From: Niastella vici
GTDB taxonomy: Bacteria; Bacteroidota; Bacteroidia; Chitinophagales; Chitinophagaceae
Assembly (NCBI RefSeq): GCF_002077945.1
Contig: NZ_LVYD01000124.1
Coordinates: 62,001 to 126,000, forward strand
Reading direction: 5' to 3'
Length of the DNA stretch: 64,000 nt
Part shown: positions 16,135-24,799 of the stretch, in pieces
Numbering within the stretch: the first letter of the stretch is position 1
How the letters are laid out: each line of letters begins with the position of its first letter
The notes under the pieces: model-generated
The model's database searches: none
What the model was told of the DNA's origin: nothing
What the model saw: only the letters and a program-made list of their open reading frames with translations
Translations under genes and position numbers: made by a program

Positions 16135-18759
16135 TTACAGTATCTCCACATACCCTTCGGTCCCGTTCACCCGGATCCGTTGCCCATCTTTTATCAGTTT
16201 GGTAGCATTCTCTACGCCCACAACTGCCGGCAAGCCATATTCGCGGGCAATCACTGCGCCATGGGTCATCAGTCCGCCCACTTCGGTGACCAGGCCTTTT
16301 ATCGAGACAAACAAGGGTGTCCAGCTGGGGTCGGTAAAAGTGGTGACCAGGATATCGCCTTCTTCCAGCGCGGCAGCTGACATATCCAAAATAACCCGTG
16401 CCCGGCCCTCTACAATGCCCGAAGAAACAGCGAGGCCTGCAATGGCTTCGGCGGGAATATTTTCCCGCTTGTACCGGCCCGTCATGATCTCTCCTTCAGA
16501 CGTAATAACCCGCGGCGGTGTAAGTTTTTCAAATAATTTATACTCCTCTTTCCGGTTGTTGATGAGCTGGTAATCCAGTTTATTTGTGCGGACTGCTTCC
16601 TGCAATTCTTCAAAAGCGAGATAGTAAATATCTTCTTTTTCATGAATGACGTTAGCCTGTACAAGCCGTTCCGCTTCCTTTAGCAATGCCTGTTTATAAA
16701 CGTAGTAACGGCTAACAATGTCATATTTCGGGTATTCACGGTAACCAATGAAATTCCGGATCAGATCGATCATTTGTTTTGTTTCGCCAGCTTTTTGTTC
16801 TCCATCCGGTAGTTGCTTCAATCGATCTAATAACTCCTGTTCTTTCTTTAATGCTTGTTGTAGTCCTTCTTCAAATTTCCGCCTGCTGGCGCCCCGCTCC
16901 TGGTTTTTGATGTTAGTAAGGATGAGGGGAACGAGTATCATTGGTTTTTCGCTCCAGCGGGTCCTTGTAATATCGATCTCGCCGGCACATCGCATTCCGT
17001 ATTTGTCGAGAAATGTAATGATTGCAGCCCGGGTTTCCCGGCCACCCTTAAATTGAACCAGTTCATCGAGGAAGTTATCTTCATTCATCCCGACGTGCCG
17101 GGATAAAAATTCAATTATTTCGGGATATGGGCGGATCACATCTGCCACATCTAACAGCGCCAGCCCCATTTCAGAAGTAATATTGTTTGGAACCGATTGT
17201 GAAAGCGTATCAGCCGGGTTTATTTCTCCTAACCACTCATTCATTTTTTCATTGATCCAGGCCGATGCATGAATGGCGGACATGATCACACTCAAATTAT
17301 TCGTATCTGCCGCCCGCTGCCGCCGTTGCTGCATATCTTCCAGGATACAATCAAATACATCTAATCCTGATCTCGTTTGAATATTTTGTTTTAACGCTGA
17401 CAACGATTCCTCACTACTCCTGATCAAATCAGCTACAATTGCCGGATCGTTTCCTGCCTCTGCCTGAATATCCGCAGCCGTCATACCCTTATGGCTTTTA
17501 ACGGGCCCCATATCGCTTTTATCATCCGGGACCGATCTTATAAAATCCCGCTCAATGATGGTAATAAGCGCGTCTTTTATGAGCGGATCAGAATGCCCTA
17601 AAACACCCAGTAAATTTTGCCTGCCAGCCGGTGAAGCCAGTCCCATCGTGATATCCACAAACAGCCTTCCGCCACCTTTTTTAAACATGGGCCGGGCACC
17701 TGTTAACATCCAAACAGAGATCCCCAGTGGTTTTATAGGATCAGTCATCATTTGTTGATGACCAACAGATACGTACACGTGATTCTCGTGGTCATTTGTT
17801 TCGGGTATAGGAAATAAAGTAGTGACCGGCCTGCTTTGCACAATATAAAATGTATCATCAGCCAAACACCATTCAATGTCTTGCGGACAGCCAAAATGGT
17901 TTTCGATCTTTCTACCTGTTTGCTCCAACTGTAAGATCTGCTCATTTGTGAGCGCTGGCTTGTTCTGCTGCTCCACCCCTATCTCCTGCTCTTTTGTACC
18001 CCCATTTTTTGTGGCATAAACAGCCAGCTTCTTGGTTGAGATTTTTGTATCGATAACCTTGCCGTCACGTACTTTATAAACATCTGCATTCACTATACCG
18101 GCAACCAGCGCTTCTCCAAGGCCAAAGCTGGCGTCTATAGATAACACCTTTCTGTTACCAGTAACGGGGTCAGCTGTAAACATGATCCCGGCCGTTTGCG
18201 GGAAAACCATCTTTTGAATAACCACAGCCAGATAAACCTTACGATGATCGAAGCCGTTTTGAATGCGGTAGGTTACTGCCCGCGCAGTAAACAACGATGC
18301 CCAGCATTTACTGACATGTTGCAGGATTGCTTCCTTTCCGATTATGTTCAAATAAGTATCCTGCTGCCCTGCAAATGAGGCCGTGGGAAGATCCTCTGCG
18401 GTTGCGCTGGACCGTACAGCCCAGGCATTGTTTTCGCCAAGGAGGGTAAGCTGTTGAGTGATGGCTGAATTAATATCGACAGGAATTGTTATAGCCTCGA
18501 TAAACTTACGAATGGCAGCACTCACTGCATTGATCTTTTCACGGTCTTCAACCTGTAGAAGTGATAACTGATTGAGCAATTCGTTGATCGATGGTGTTTC
18601 TTCCATGATCTTTTTAAAGGCTTCGGTAGTAATACAAAAACCAGCTGGCACGGGTATTCCTTCAATGCGGGAAAGTTCACCCAGGTTGGCGCCCTTCCCT
18701 CCTGCCAGCATGAATTTTGATTTATCAACGTCCTGGAAATCGAGCACAAATGAACTCAT
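16135..18759 (-). CDS. rph: Rifamycin-inactivating phosphotransferase (Rph) homologue
   Basis: The 874 residues are collinear from end to end with the Listeria-type rifampin phosphotransferase as I remember it. The N-terminal ATP-grasp part has G-G-K-G-A-N-L-G and A-V-R-S-S-A-T-A-E-D-L-P. The middle rifamycin-binding region has V-S-V-G-H-Q-Q-M-M-T-D-P-I-K-P-L-G, and the C-terminal swivelling domain has G-G-L-M-T-H-G-A with phospho-carrier His833. Rph transfers the ATP beta-phosphate to rifamycin and releases the gamma-phosphate. PEP synthase shares the fold but differs in the middle domain. A strong AAGGAG lies 5 bases before the ATG, unusual in this genome and compatible with transfer from Firmicutes. 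Confidence 0.85.
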   Translation of the reverse strand: MSSFVLDFQDVDKSKFMLAGGKGANLGELSRIEGIPVPAGFCITTEAFKKIMEETPSINELLNQLSLLQVEDREKINAVSAAIRKFIEAITIPVDINSAITQQLTLLGENNAWAVRSSATAEDLPTASFAGQQDTYLNIIGKEAILQHVSKCWASLFTARAVTYRIQNGFDHRKVYLAVVIQKMVFPQTAGIMFTADPVTGNRKVLSIDASFGLGEALVAGIVNADVYKVRDGKVIDTKISTKKLAVYATKNGGTKEQEIGVEQQNKPALTNEQILQLEQTGRKIENHFGCPQDIEWCLADDTFYIVQSRPVTTLFPIPETNDHENHVYVSVGHQQMMTDPIKPLGISVWMLTGARPMFKKGGGRLFVDITMGLASPAGRQNLLGVLGHSDPLIKDALITIIERDFIRSVPDDKSDMGPVKSHKGMTAADIQAEAGNDPAIVADLIRSSEESLSALKQNIQTRSGLDVFDCILEDMQQRRQRAADTNNLSVIMSAIHASAWINEKMNEWLGEINPADTLSQSVPNNITSEMGLALLDVADVIRPYPEIIEFLSRHVGMNEDNFLDELVQFKGGRETRAAIITFLDKYGMRCAGEIDITRTRWSEKPMILVPLILTNIKNQERGASRRKFEEGLQQALKKEQELLDRLKQLPDGEQKAGETKQMIDLIRNFIGYREYPKYDIVSRYYVYKQALLKEAERLVQANVIHEKEDIYYLAFEELQEAVRTNKLDYQLINNRKEEYKLFEKLTPPRVITSEGEIMTGRYKRENIPAEAIAGLAVSSGIVEGRARVILDMSAAALEEGDILVTTFTDPSWTPLFVSIKGLVTEVGGLMTHGAVIAREYGLPAVVGVENATKLIKDGQRIRVNGTEGYVEIL

Positions 18760-18764
18760 ATATT

Positions 18765-18770
18765 CTCCTT
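18765..18770 (-). promoter_or_regulatory. Strong Shine-Dalgarno of the rph-like gene
   Basis: AAGGAG on the minus strand lies 5 bases before the ATG at 18759. Most genes in this window have no such sequence, as usual in Bacteroidota. Confidence 0.7.
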
Positions 18771-18830
18771 TTTAAATTGGGTGTTATATCAATCCAATTG
18801 CAAAAAGGATAAAAAACCATTAATAACCAA

Positions 18831-18866
18831 CCATTTCAATGAATAAATTATTTTTTATTGAAATGG
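18831..18866. promoter_or_regulatory. Inverted repeat upstream of rph-like gene
   Basis: CCATTTCAAT (18831-18840) and ATTGAAATGG (18857-18866) are perfect 10-bp inverted copies with a 16-bp A+T-rich centre, 72-107 bp upstream of the start. It could be an operator. It does not resemble the actinomycete rifamycin-associated element. Confidence 0.45.
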
Positions 18867-18927
18867 TCAACAATCCATGAATTCAGCTTGTTGTTATTGC
18901 AAAGGAGCCGTCCCAAATGGCTTAAAA

Positions 18928-19431
18928 TCAGGGTCTGAGTTTACCCTGTTTTTCTAAAGTCCCCAACAACCAGCTGTTATTTCTTTGATCATCGAAACCT
19001 GCATCATCTATCGCTGCAGGATATCCCAGGCGCAGTACGATCTTATTACCAGATGATAATGAAATGTCCATCGTGATGGAATTGGTACAGGAAGAACTGG
19101 AAATTCCGGGTTTAAAGAACCCATAATAGATCACCTTCCTGTCGACTGTAACTGCAAAGGGTGTGAAATCATGAAAGGCTTTCACCTTTTGAATGGCTAT
19201 AGCAGACAATTTAAATTCCCGTGCAATCTGTGAATATTCCAGGATGTCATCGTTCGTTATCTCAGGCGTATCCTGTATGGAAGAAGCTGCAGCATCTATT
19301 TGACATTTGCCGGGAACAGTCTGGCTGGTTTTGAGCAGATAAATTTCAACGGTTTCTCCCCCACTCACCTTATCTTTTTTGCACGAGAGAAGGATAATAT
19401 TAAAAATAAGCAGTATTGGTATGAGTTTCAT
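18928..19431 (-). CDS. Hypothetical lipoprotein
   Basis: The 167-residue protein has a clear lipoprotein signal (I-L-L-S-C, Cys17, then K-K-D-K). The rest has a paired-cysteine, beta-rich look (K-C-Q-I-D near residue 42, S-S-S-C-T-N near 115) but no family I recognise. It is transcribed away from the rph-like gene's promoter region and is separated by 61 bp from the next minus-strand gene. Confidence 0.65.
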   Translation of the reverse strand: MKLIPILLIFNIILLSCKKDKVSGGETVEIYLLKTSQTVPGKCQIDAAASSIQDTPEITNDDILEYSQIAREFKLSAIAIQKVKAFHDFTPFAVTVDRKVIYYGFFKPGISSSSCTNSITMDISLSSGNKIVLRLGYPAAIDDAGFDDQRNNSWLLGTLEKQGKLRP

Positions 19432-19492
19432 AACCCACCTTTAGCAGAATGACAATAAATAACTGGCTATCGTTGCACCAGACTGTATTTCG

Positions 19493-20284
19493 TCAATAGT
19501 ACTGATAATGATCGTAATGGAATTCCTGTGCACGCTGCAGGTAAAAGTTATCCGTTATTGCTTTGCTTATATTATCGACTATAGCATTTAAATCTCTGAT
19601 ACGCGCCCTCCTTTCCGGATCTAATAAGCCCTCGGTATTTTTACTTCCATCACTATAAAGCAGCCGGAGCGATTTAATATAAAGGTCTTTTTGTTTCGAG
19701 ATATCGTAAGGTTCTGAAATATCCTTTTCATATAATTTGTACACATAAATTGAGTATTCGGCATATCCCAGAATCCGTAAACCCTGGTGTCCAAAAAAAG
19801 TGCCGCCATTGTGCAACCGGGCAAAAAGCAAATTAATGTTTGAATATATATCAATCAGTCTTTTTCGACGCATTGCATATTTATCAATGCCATTTTTCTG
19901 TTTCAAAAAATAGGCATACAACACATAATATACGTCCTGACCTGCCTCACTATTATATGCATCCCGGCTGCCATTACAATAAAAAGTAAGGTCCGGATAC
20001 CGGATATCGTCACTATACAACTCGGGATGTGTGTCAACAATGGTATTAAACTCATCCCTGCCGTAAATTAACGTGTCGCCGGTTTCCGTTGCGATGAGCA
20101 AGCTGTCCTTGGTTATATAGTAGGCAGATCTGTCACCTGGTTTGGTTGCTTCTGCCTGTACCGTTGCTGTATCAACACGGGATTCCTTACCCCTTTGACC
20201 AACATGGGCGTCCTTCTCTCCCTGTTTCGCTGCCCTTTTGCAACTTAAAACAGTCAATAGCGAAACACACAATAGTGTCTTCAT
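19493..20284 (-). CDS. Hypothetical lipoprotein
   Basis: I chose the ATG at 20284 (263 residues) since it begins a lipoprotein signal, M-K-T-L-L-C-V-S-L-L-T-V-L-S-C with Cys15. The longer reading frame back to 20335 would overlap the upstream gene and bury the signal. The mature part is helical and aromatic-rich (Y-V-L-Y-A-Y-F, Y-A-E-Y-S-I-Y-V-Y-K-L-Y) with no known family. The 20-bp gap to the gene before it suggests co-transcription. Confidence 0.65.
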   Translation of the reverse strand: MKTLLCVSLLTVLSCKRAAKQGEKDAHVGQRGKESRVDTATVQAEATKPGDRSAYYITKDSLLIATETGDTLIYGRDEFNTIVDTHPELYSDDIRYPDLTFYCNGSRDAYNSEAGQDVYYVLYAYFLKQKNGIDKYAMRRKRLIDIYSNINLLFARLHNGGTFFGHQGLRILGYAEYSIYVYKLYEKDISEPYDISKQKDLYIKSLRLLYSDGSKNTEGLLDPERRARIRDLNAIVDNISKAITDNFYLQRAQEFHYDHYQYY

Positions 20285-20304
20285 TAAATTGCGGCTATCA
20301 GCCA

Positions 20305-20814
20305 TTACTTTTTGGCTAACTGTTCTGCTACCCATGCTTCCAGTTTATTATTAGTGTCGAGCTCAATGAGCTTGTCCATCTGCTCGTCTTTCGTCAAACT
20401 TTTGTTAGCCTGGTAAAATTTGATCACACTTTTGAGCCCCGCCAGACTTCCTTTAATTTCATCTTTGGAATACGAGTTCTGAAGTGCGTACTTCGTCCAA
20501 CCGCCCAGGAATACTACCAATAACACGTTGTTCTTTTCTGTAAACGGCATTACGTTTGAATTAAACGTAATGGTAACTGTTGGTGAGTTCGTTACCCAGG
20601 CTATAAGATTGGCAGCAACTATTTTTCGTTTTTCGATATCCTGGTCCAATGGGGTGTTTTCAAACCAATTGATCGTATTAATTACTAAAGGTTCGCTTTT
20701 TACAAATTCCTTTTTTTTAGTGGGCACGGTTGTCAGCAATTCCCCCTCCTGGGAAAATGATGCAAAGGAAATCAATGTCAGAACTATTACAAAACTGCCT
20801 TTAAGTAAATTCAT
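20305..20814 (-). CDS. Hypothetical exported protein
   Basis: The 169 residues start with a signal peptide (M-N-L-L-K-G-S-F-V-I-V-L-T-L, cleavage probably after F-S near residue 21). The mature region is helical and ends with a Lys-rich A-E-Q-L-A-K-K. It looks like a periplasmic helical protein of unknown function and is the first gene of a likely two-gene unit with the lipoprotein downstream. Confidence 0.65.
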   Translation of the reverse strand: MNLLKGSFVIVLTLISFASFSQEGELLTTVPTKKKEFVKSEPLVINTINWFENTPLDQDIEKRKIVAANLIAWVTNSPTVTITFNSNVMPFTEKNNVLLVVFLGGWTKYALQNSYSKDEIKGSLAGLKSVIKFYQANKSLTKDEQMDKLIELDTNNKLEAWVAEQLAKK

Positions 20815-20980
20815 ATTTCAATTTTAGGGTTATGGTCACGAAAGATAAATATTTAATGGAATCAATGCAATTACTAAACAGGCAATCCGGAAAAACTGAC
20901 AATTCCATTTTCACACTTATCCTTAAAAACTGCACGGTTATGCCCCAAAACGACGCACTTACTGGCTAAATTAACACTAT

Positions 20981-21015
20981 AAAAAAACCCTTCAGATCGA
21001 TTGACCTAAAGGGTT
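20981..21015 (-). terminator. Terminator of the SusCD/TlpA operon
   Basis: On the minus strand AACCCTT and AAGGGTT pair around an imperfect inner stem and are followed by seven T. The hairpin lies 21 bp after the TlpA-like stop and closes the long minus-strand operon. Confidence 0.7.
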
Positions 21016-21035
21016 ATCAGTTTGGAAAAAGAAGT

Positions 21036-22190
21036 TTATAATACCTCCTGCAGCTTTTTGAGCAGCGCCTCCCCGCGTAAATGTATCGCCACGATCTTTC
21101 CCTGTGGATCGATCAGGAAATTCATCGGGATCTCATGAATGCCATACAGCTTTGTCACGGTGGTGTTCTCTTCGGGAGTCAATGTGGCTACCTGCGGCCA
21201 GGTAAGCCTGTCCTTGATGATGGCAGCCACCCATGCTTTGCGGTCGCCCGGCTTTTCCAATGACACGCTGAGCACGGTGAAGTTCTTATCTTTAAACTGG
21301 TCATACGCCTTTACCACTGAAGTGGTGTTTTCATAGCGGCAGGGTATGCACCAGGAAGCCCAGAAATCGAGCAGCACATATTTACCTTTGAAGGAAGACA
21401 GCCGAATGGGATTGCCCAGGGTATCGTTCAGCACAAAATCTGCAGCCGGTTTGCCGGGTCCTACTTTAAATGCGGTGGCAATCAATTCGCCCAGTTCTTT
21501 GCCGACAACTGTATTTTTTAAAGGGGCAGCGAGTTTATTATACAGGGCGCTCAGCGTTTCTTTATCTTCTGCCAGTGCTTTTGCTGTTACCATTTCCCGT
21601 AACAATCCCAACGATACATGCGAGGCTGGGTTGGCTTTCAGATATACCAATTCTACGCTGTCGATCCGTTGCTTGCATTGTTCATTGAGGGCCTTGTAAT
21701 TTATCGTAGCCACCGAATCGCGGTTGATGATCGCATGCAGCATGTCGTTATATGATGCCCGTTCCTTATCCTCAAACGGTTTCAGTTTTGCCTGAAAGGC
21801 CAGGAAATCCTGCTGTGATTTTCCGGGGGCCTTTACAGCAACCGTTGTTAAGGGATATCCATCAACGGTAACTTCGCCGCCTTCTATATAAAACTCGCAT
21901 TTCTCACTCGTAAACCAGGGAATACCTTCCCGCTGTTTTTTGGTGGTAGCGATGGAAAGTGTTGCCCTGGAGGGCTCAACCAGCGTACCTTCTATTGTAA
22001 ACAAACCGTCTTTAATAGTGGCCGCCGTATACACTCTTTTACTGCCATTGTAATAACTGAGTGTAACCTTTTCGCCATTCCTGGTAGTATCCTTCAAATT
22101 CCATTTGATATTGAATGGGGTTTGCGCCGAAAGGGTCATGGTGGCGCCAGTCATTGAAATTACTGCTACAATTGCCTTTAAGGTATTCAT
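21036..22190 (-). CDS. TlpA-like thiol-disulfide oxidoreductase with DUF4369-like N-domain
   Basis: The 384-residue protein has a signal peptide (ending L-S-A-Q near residue 23) and a beta-rich N-domain like DUF4369. A helical linker follows, then a thioredoxin domain from about 245 with the redox pair C281-I-P-C284 (F-W-A-S-W-C-I-P-C) and a cis-proline region (I-H-E-I-P-M-N-F-L). It acts in the periplasm on disulfides. It is the last gene of the SusC-SusD-DUF4843-PKD operon, 31 bp after the preceding stop. Such TlpA-like genes often close uptake operons in this phylum; the substrate is unknown. Confidence 0.88.
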   Translation of the reverse strand: MNTLKAIVAVISMTGATMTLSAQTPFNIKWNLKDTTRNGEKVTLSYYNGSKRVYTAATIKDGLFTIEGTLVEPSRATLSIATTKKQREGIPWFTSEKCEFYIEGGEVTVDGYPLTTVAVKAPGKSQQDFLAFQAKLKPFEDKERASYNDMLHAIINRDSVATINYKALNEQCKQRIDSVELVYLKANPASHVSLGLLREMVTAKALAEDKETLSALYNKLAAPLKNTVVGKELGELIATAFKVGPGKPAADFVLNDTLGNPIRLSSFKGKYVLLDFWASWCIPCRYENTTSVVKAYDQFKDKNFTVLSVSLEKPGDRKAWVAAIIKDRLTWPQVATLTPEENTTVTKLYGIHEIPMNFLIDPQGKIVAIHLRGEALLKKLQEVL

Positions 22191-22221
22191 TTGTTTTTAT
22201 TTTATTTTTTCTGAACCGCCT

Positions 22222-23781
22222 TTAATTAATGGCTCTCCAGTTCATGTCTTTTATTTTTATTAACCCATCCCAGTCCGATCTGTCAACCGGGGTAATAGTA
22301 ACCGTATTGGGGTTGGTGCCCACCATATAACGGCGCAGCCTGCCCTTAGTAGTTGAATTGTATGTTGCAACGTACAGGCTATTGGTAGCGTAATCGATCT
22401 GGGTGTCGAATTTGAGCATGGTGATTGCATCTCCACCCGTTTCAGGGAACTGGTAGATCTTTTCAAGCCCCTTATTGTAGTCGTATGCATACAGCCGGTT
22501 GCCTACTGAATAAAATACCACACTGCGGTTTGAAGAAAATGCATATTGTTCGGCCTTATCAAAATCAGTAGCCAGCGGCAATACAGTATAAAGATCCCGC
22601 TTGGGCGGCGTGGCGCCGCTGGCGTAAAATTTATAAATATAGTACTGGTTGCTGTTGTTCTTCATGATTGCAAATGAATTGCCATTGGTGCTACCGCCAT
22701 CGGTATTGCGCGTATTTTCTCCATACACCAGCACCCGGCCCGCCGCGGCCTGGTTCCAGGGAAAACTATCTGTTGTTTTATCCGTTAATGCGGAGGAAGT
22801 GGTACCAATACCAAAGCTGCTGAAAAGCATGAAACGCTGGTTCTCGGTATCGTACCACAACATGTTGCTCATGCTGCCAATAGCATACCACAGGAATGGC
22901 GCTGTCTTAAGCTTTTTGTCGTAATTGGATGCCTCCCGGTTAACCGGGTTCGTATAGTAATCACCGCCCGCCGTCAAAAAGGTATGTGTGGTGAATATAT
23001 TGCCATCAGTTGTCATCATCGCCCGCGTATATGAACTACTGGTTGTGCCACCCCGCTCCTTTATTTGCGGTACAGCCAGGATGGGCGTAAGGCTAGTTTT
23101 ATCGGCAAACTCATTGGTAACTGTAATGGTTGCAAATATTTTTGACGGGTTTCCCAGCATGCTCTTGCGGTCGAGATAATAGGAGCCGCTTTTTGTCATT
23201 ACCCACAATCGGGCGTTATTGCTGTTTGTATCTTTTCCGCCGATCTGCATAATGGTCACGGGGTCGTGCAATGCAGGCAGGCCGCTGTTACCTAAAATGC
23301 CATGTATCGCCAGCGTATCGTTCACCATCGAGATCATATCCACTTCGGCATTCCCGTTCTCACCGGTTCCCATCAGCATGAGACCGGTTGAATACCTGGT
23401 GCCCACTGTTACTTTAGTGGCTGCCTTCCAGGCAACGCCTGTTGCATTGTCAATGATCCTTAAATACAGGTTGTATAAATCCGGGGTTACATTTATTTTG
23501 GCATTCAGCACCGCTTCCCGCCCCAGCGTATCTATCACTGCGCTGCCCCTGTATAAGATCCAGTAATAATTAAACCGGGCGGGATCGGCATCGGATTCAC
23601 TCATTTGTATGGCCGGCTCAATATGCAATGGCCCTACCCCAAGCACAACCGAATAGTTGGTTGCCAGACCATTTATTTTGATCTCATTGATGTTTTTATA
23701 ATCATAGTTTCCCTTGTCTTTGAAACAGGCCAACAGGAAACTTATATAAGCAGTAAGTATGATGAGGCTGATCTTTTTCAT
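22222..23781 (-). CDS. PKD-like family lipoprotein
   Basis: The 519 residues start with a lipoprotein signal (F-L-L-A-C, Cys19) and the family-typical K-G-N-Y-D-Y-K-N-I-N-E-I. A PKD-like beta-sandwich (about 35-130) is followed by a beta-propeller-like C-terminal part. Proteins of this type follow susD and DUF4843 genes in many Bacteroidota operons and are presumed surface-exposed accessories that bind the imported substrate. The gap to the DUF4843 gene is 25 bp. Confidence 0.82.
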   Translation of the reverse strand: MKKISLIILTAYISFLLACFKDKGNYDYKNINEIKINGLATNYSVVLGVGPLHIEPAIQMSESDADPARFNYYWILYRGSAVIDTLGREAVLNAKINVTPDLYNLYLRIIDNATGVAWKAATKVTVGTRYSTGLMLMGTGENGNAEVDMISMVNDTLAIHGILGNSGLPALHDPVTIMQIGGKDTNSNNARLWVMTKSGSYYLDRKSMLGNPSKIFATITVTNEFADKTSLTPILAVPQIKERGGTTSSSYTRAMMTTDGNIFTTHTFLTAGGDYYTNPVNREASNYDKKLKTAPFLWYAIGSMSNMLWYDTENQRFMLFSSFGIGTTSSALTDKTTDSFPWNQAAAGRVLVYGENTRNTDGGSTNGNSFAIMKNNSNQYYIYKFYASGATPPKRDLYTVLPLATDFDKAEQYAFSSNRSVVFYSVGNRLYAYDYNKGLEKIYQFPETGGDAITMLKFDTQIDYATNSLYVATYNSTTKGRLRRYMVGTNPNTVTITPVDRSDWDGLIKIKDMNWRAIN

Positions 23782-23806
23782 AATGAATTGCGGGGATGGT
23801 TAATAA

Positions 23807-24667
23807 TTAGGGATAAGGCACGCCAATGATGGAGGTCCAGGGAACGGTTCCACACCACATCAGCCGGCCGTCATCCTCTTTTACCGGTGTTCCCGCATTG
23901 AACTGGTTAATGAGGTAACGGCTCATTTCGGTAGTGATGAGGTTCGACAATACCAACGTCATCGTTACATCAGAGCTGAAGTCCTCATATTTCAGATTGA
24001 AGAGCTGGCACATCAGTTCCATTTTTTTACGGGTAAACGCGCCCCAGGCGCCGGTTTCCACTTTGGTGGCGGCCACTACAGAACCCCGCCACACAGCCGG
24101 TTGCACCATGAGGTCGCTTATATTGATGGTATGCAGACTGGCGTCAAAAGCGGTGTCGGCGCCCAGGTAGCTTTCGCCCAGTCCGGGTATCGCTTTCCAG
24201 TTCTTAAACACAAGGCTGAAATTTTCATTGGCCACCAACCGCAAACCGATCTTTTTACTGGTGGTGGCCAGGTCGGCGGTGCGTTTCAGTGTCACCGGTA
24301 TATAACCATAAATTGAATCGGCCGGAACAGTAAAGGTGTTGCCGATGGGCAAAAAGTGTACACCTTCCTGGGCGGTGGTAGAATCGGGGTTTACCTCAAT
24401 CGTGAATGCCCGGTCATAGTCTTTAACGGGGCCCACTATCATGACCCTTATATTGGCGATATACTCTTTTACACTGGCTGGTTGTTTTACAAATTCAATA
24501 TTTGTGTAAGGGCGGTAAGGCCATGAATTAGGGGCTGCGTAAGAAGGCCCCGAGGTCACCGCAAAATAAATTCCCTCCATTCCCTCATACCCCATCATCT
24601 CTTTTTTGCAGGAAGCCAGTGAAAAAACCATTATCAACATTCTAAAGCAGTAAATGAAACTTTTCAT
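23807..24667 (-). CDS. DUF4843 domain lipoprotein
   Basis: The 286-residue protein has a lipoprotein signal (S-L-A-S-C, Cys20) and the DUF4843 hallmarks E-G-I-Y-F, a Calx-beta-like segment (T-A-Q-E-G-V-H-F) and G-Y-I-P-V-T-L-K-R. It sits between SusD and the PKD-like gene, the usual order. It is predicted to be a surface or periplasmic binding accessory. A 132-bp gap with an inverted repeat separates it from the SusD gene, unlike the tight spacing of the other operon members. Confidence 0.85.
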   Translation of the reverse strand: MKSFIYCFRMLIMVFSLASCKKEMMGYEGMEGIYFAVTSGPSYAAPNSWPYRPYTNIEFVKQPASVKEYIANIRVMIVGPVKDYDRAFTIEVNPDSTTAQEGVHFLPIGNTFTVPADSIYGYIPVTLKRTADLATTSKKIGLRLVANENFSLVFKNWKAIPGLGESYLGADTAFDASLHTINISDLMVQPAVWRGSVVAATKVETGAWGAFTRKKMELMCQLFNLKYEDFSSDVTMTLVLSNLITTEMSRYLINQFNAGTPVKEDDGRLMWCGTVPWTSIIGVPYP

Positions 24668-24709
24668 TGTATAGGCTTTTTAAATGATTAAAACCATCGA
24701 AATAATTTC

Positions 24710-24776
24710 GGGATTTCGAGATTTCTAGATTTAGAAATAGTTCAGGATGCCGAATAAAATCAAATCTCAAAATCCC
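24710..24776. repeat. Inverted repeat inside the SusCD operon
   Basis: GGGATTTCGAGATTT (24710-24724) and AAATCTCAAAATCCC (24762-24776) are inverted copies with one mismatch. Further AATCTCAAAATC copies extend to about 24795 and a small ATTTCT/AGAAAT stem lies inside. There is no T run. The transcript would form a hairpin between susD and the accessory genes. Confidence 0.65.
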
Positions 24777-24799
24777 TAAATCTCAAAATCAGAAATCTA

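Noticed and set aside
16135-18759. Annotation as phosphoenolpyruvate synthase
   Set aside because: The fold is shared, but the middle domain and overall collinearity match rifampin phosphotransferase better.
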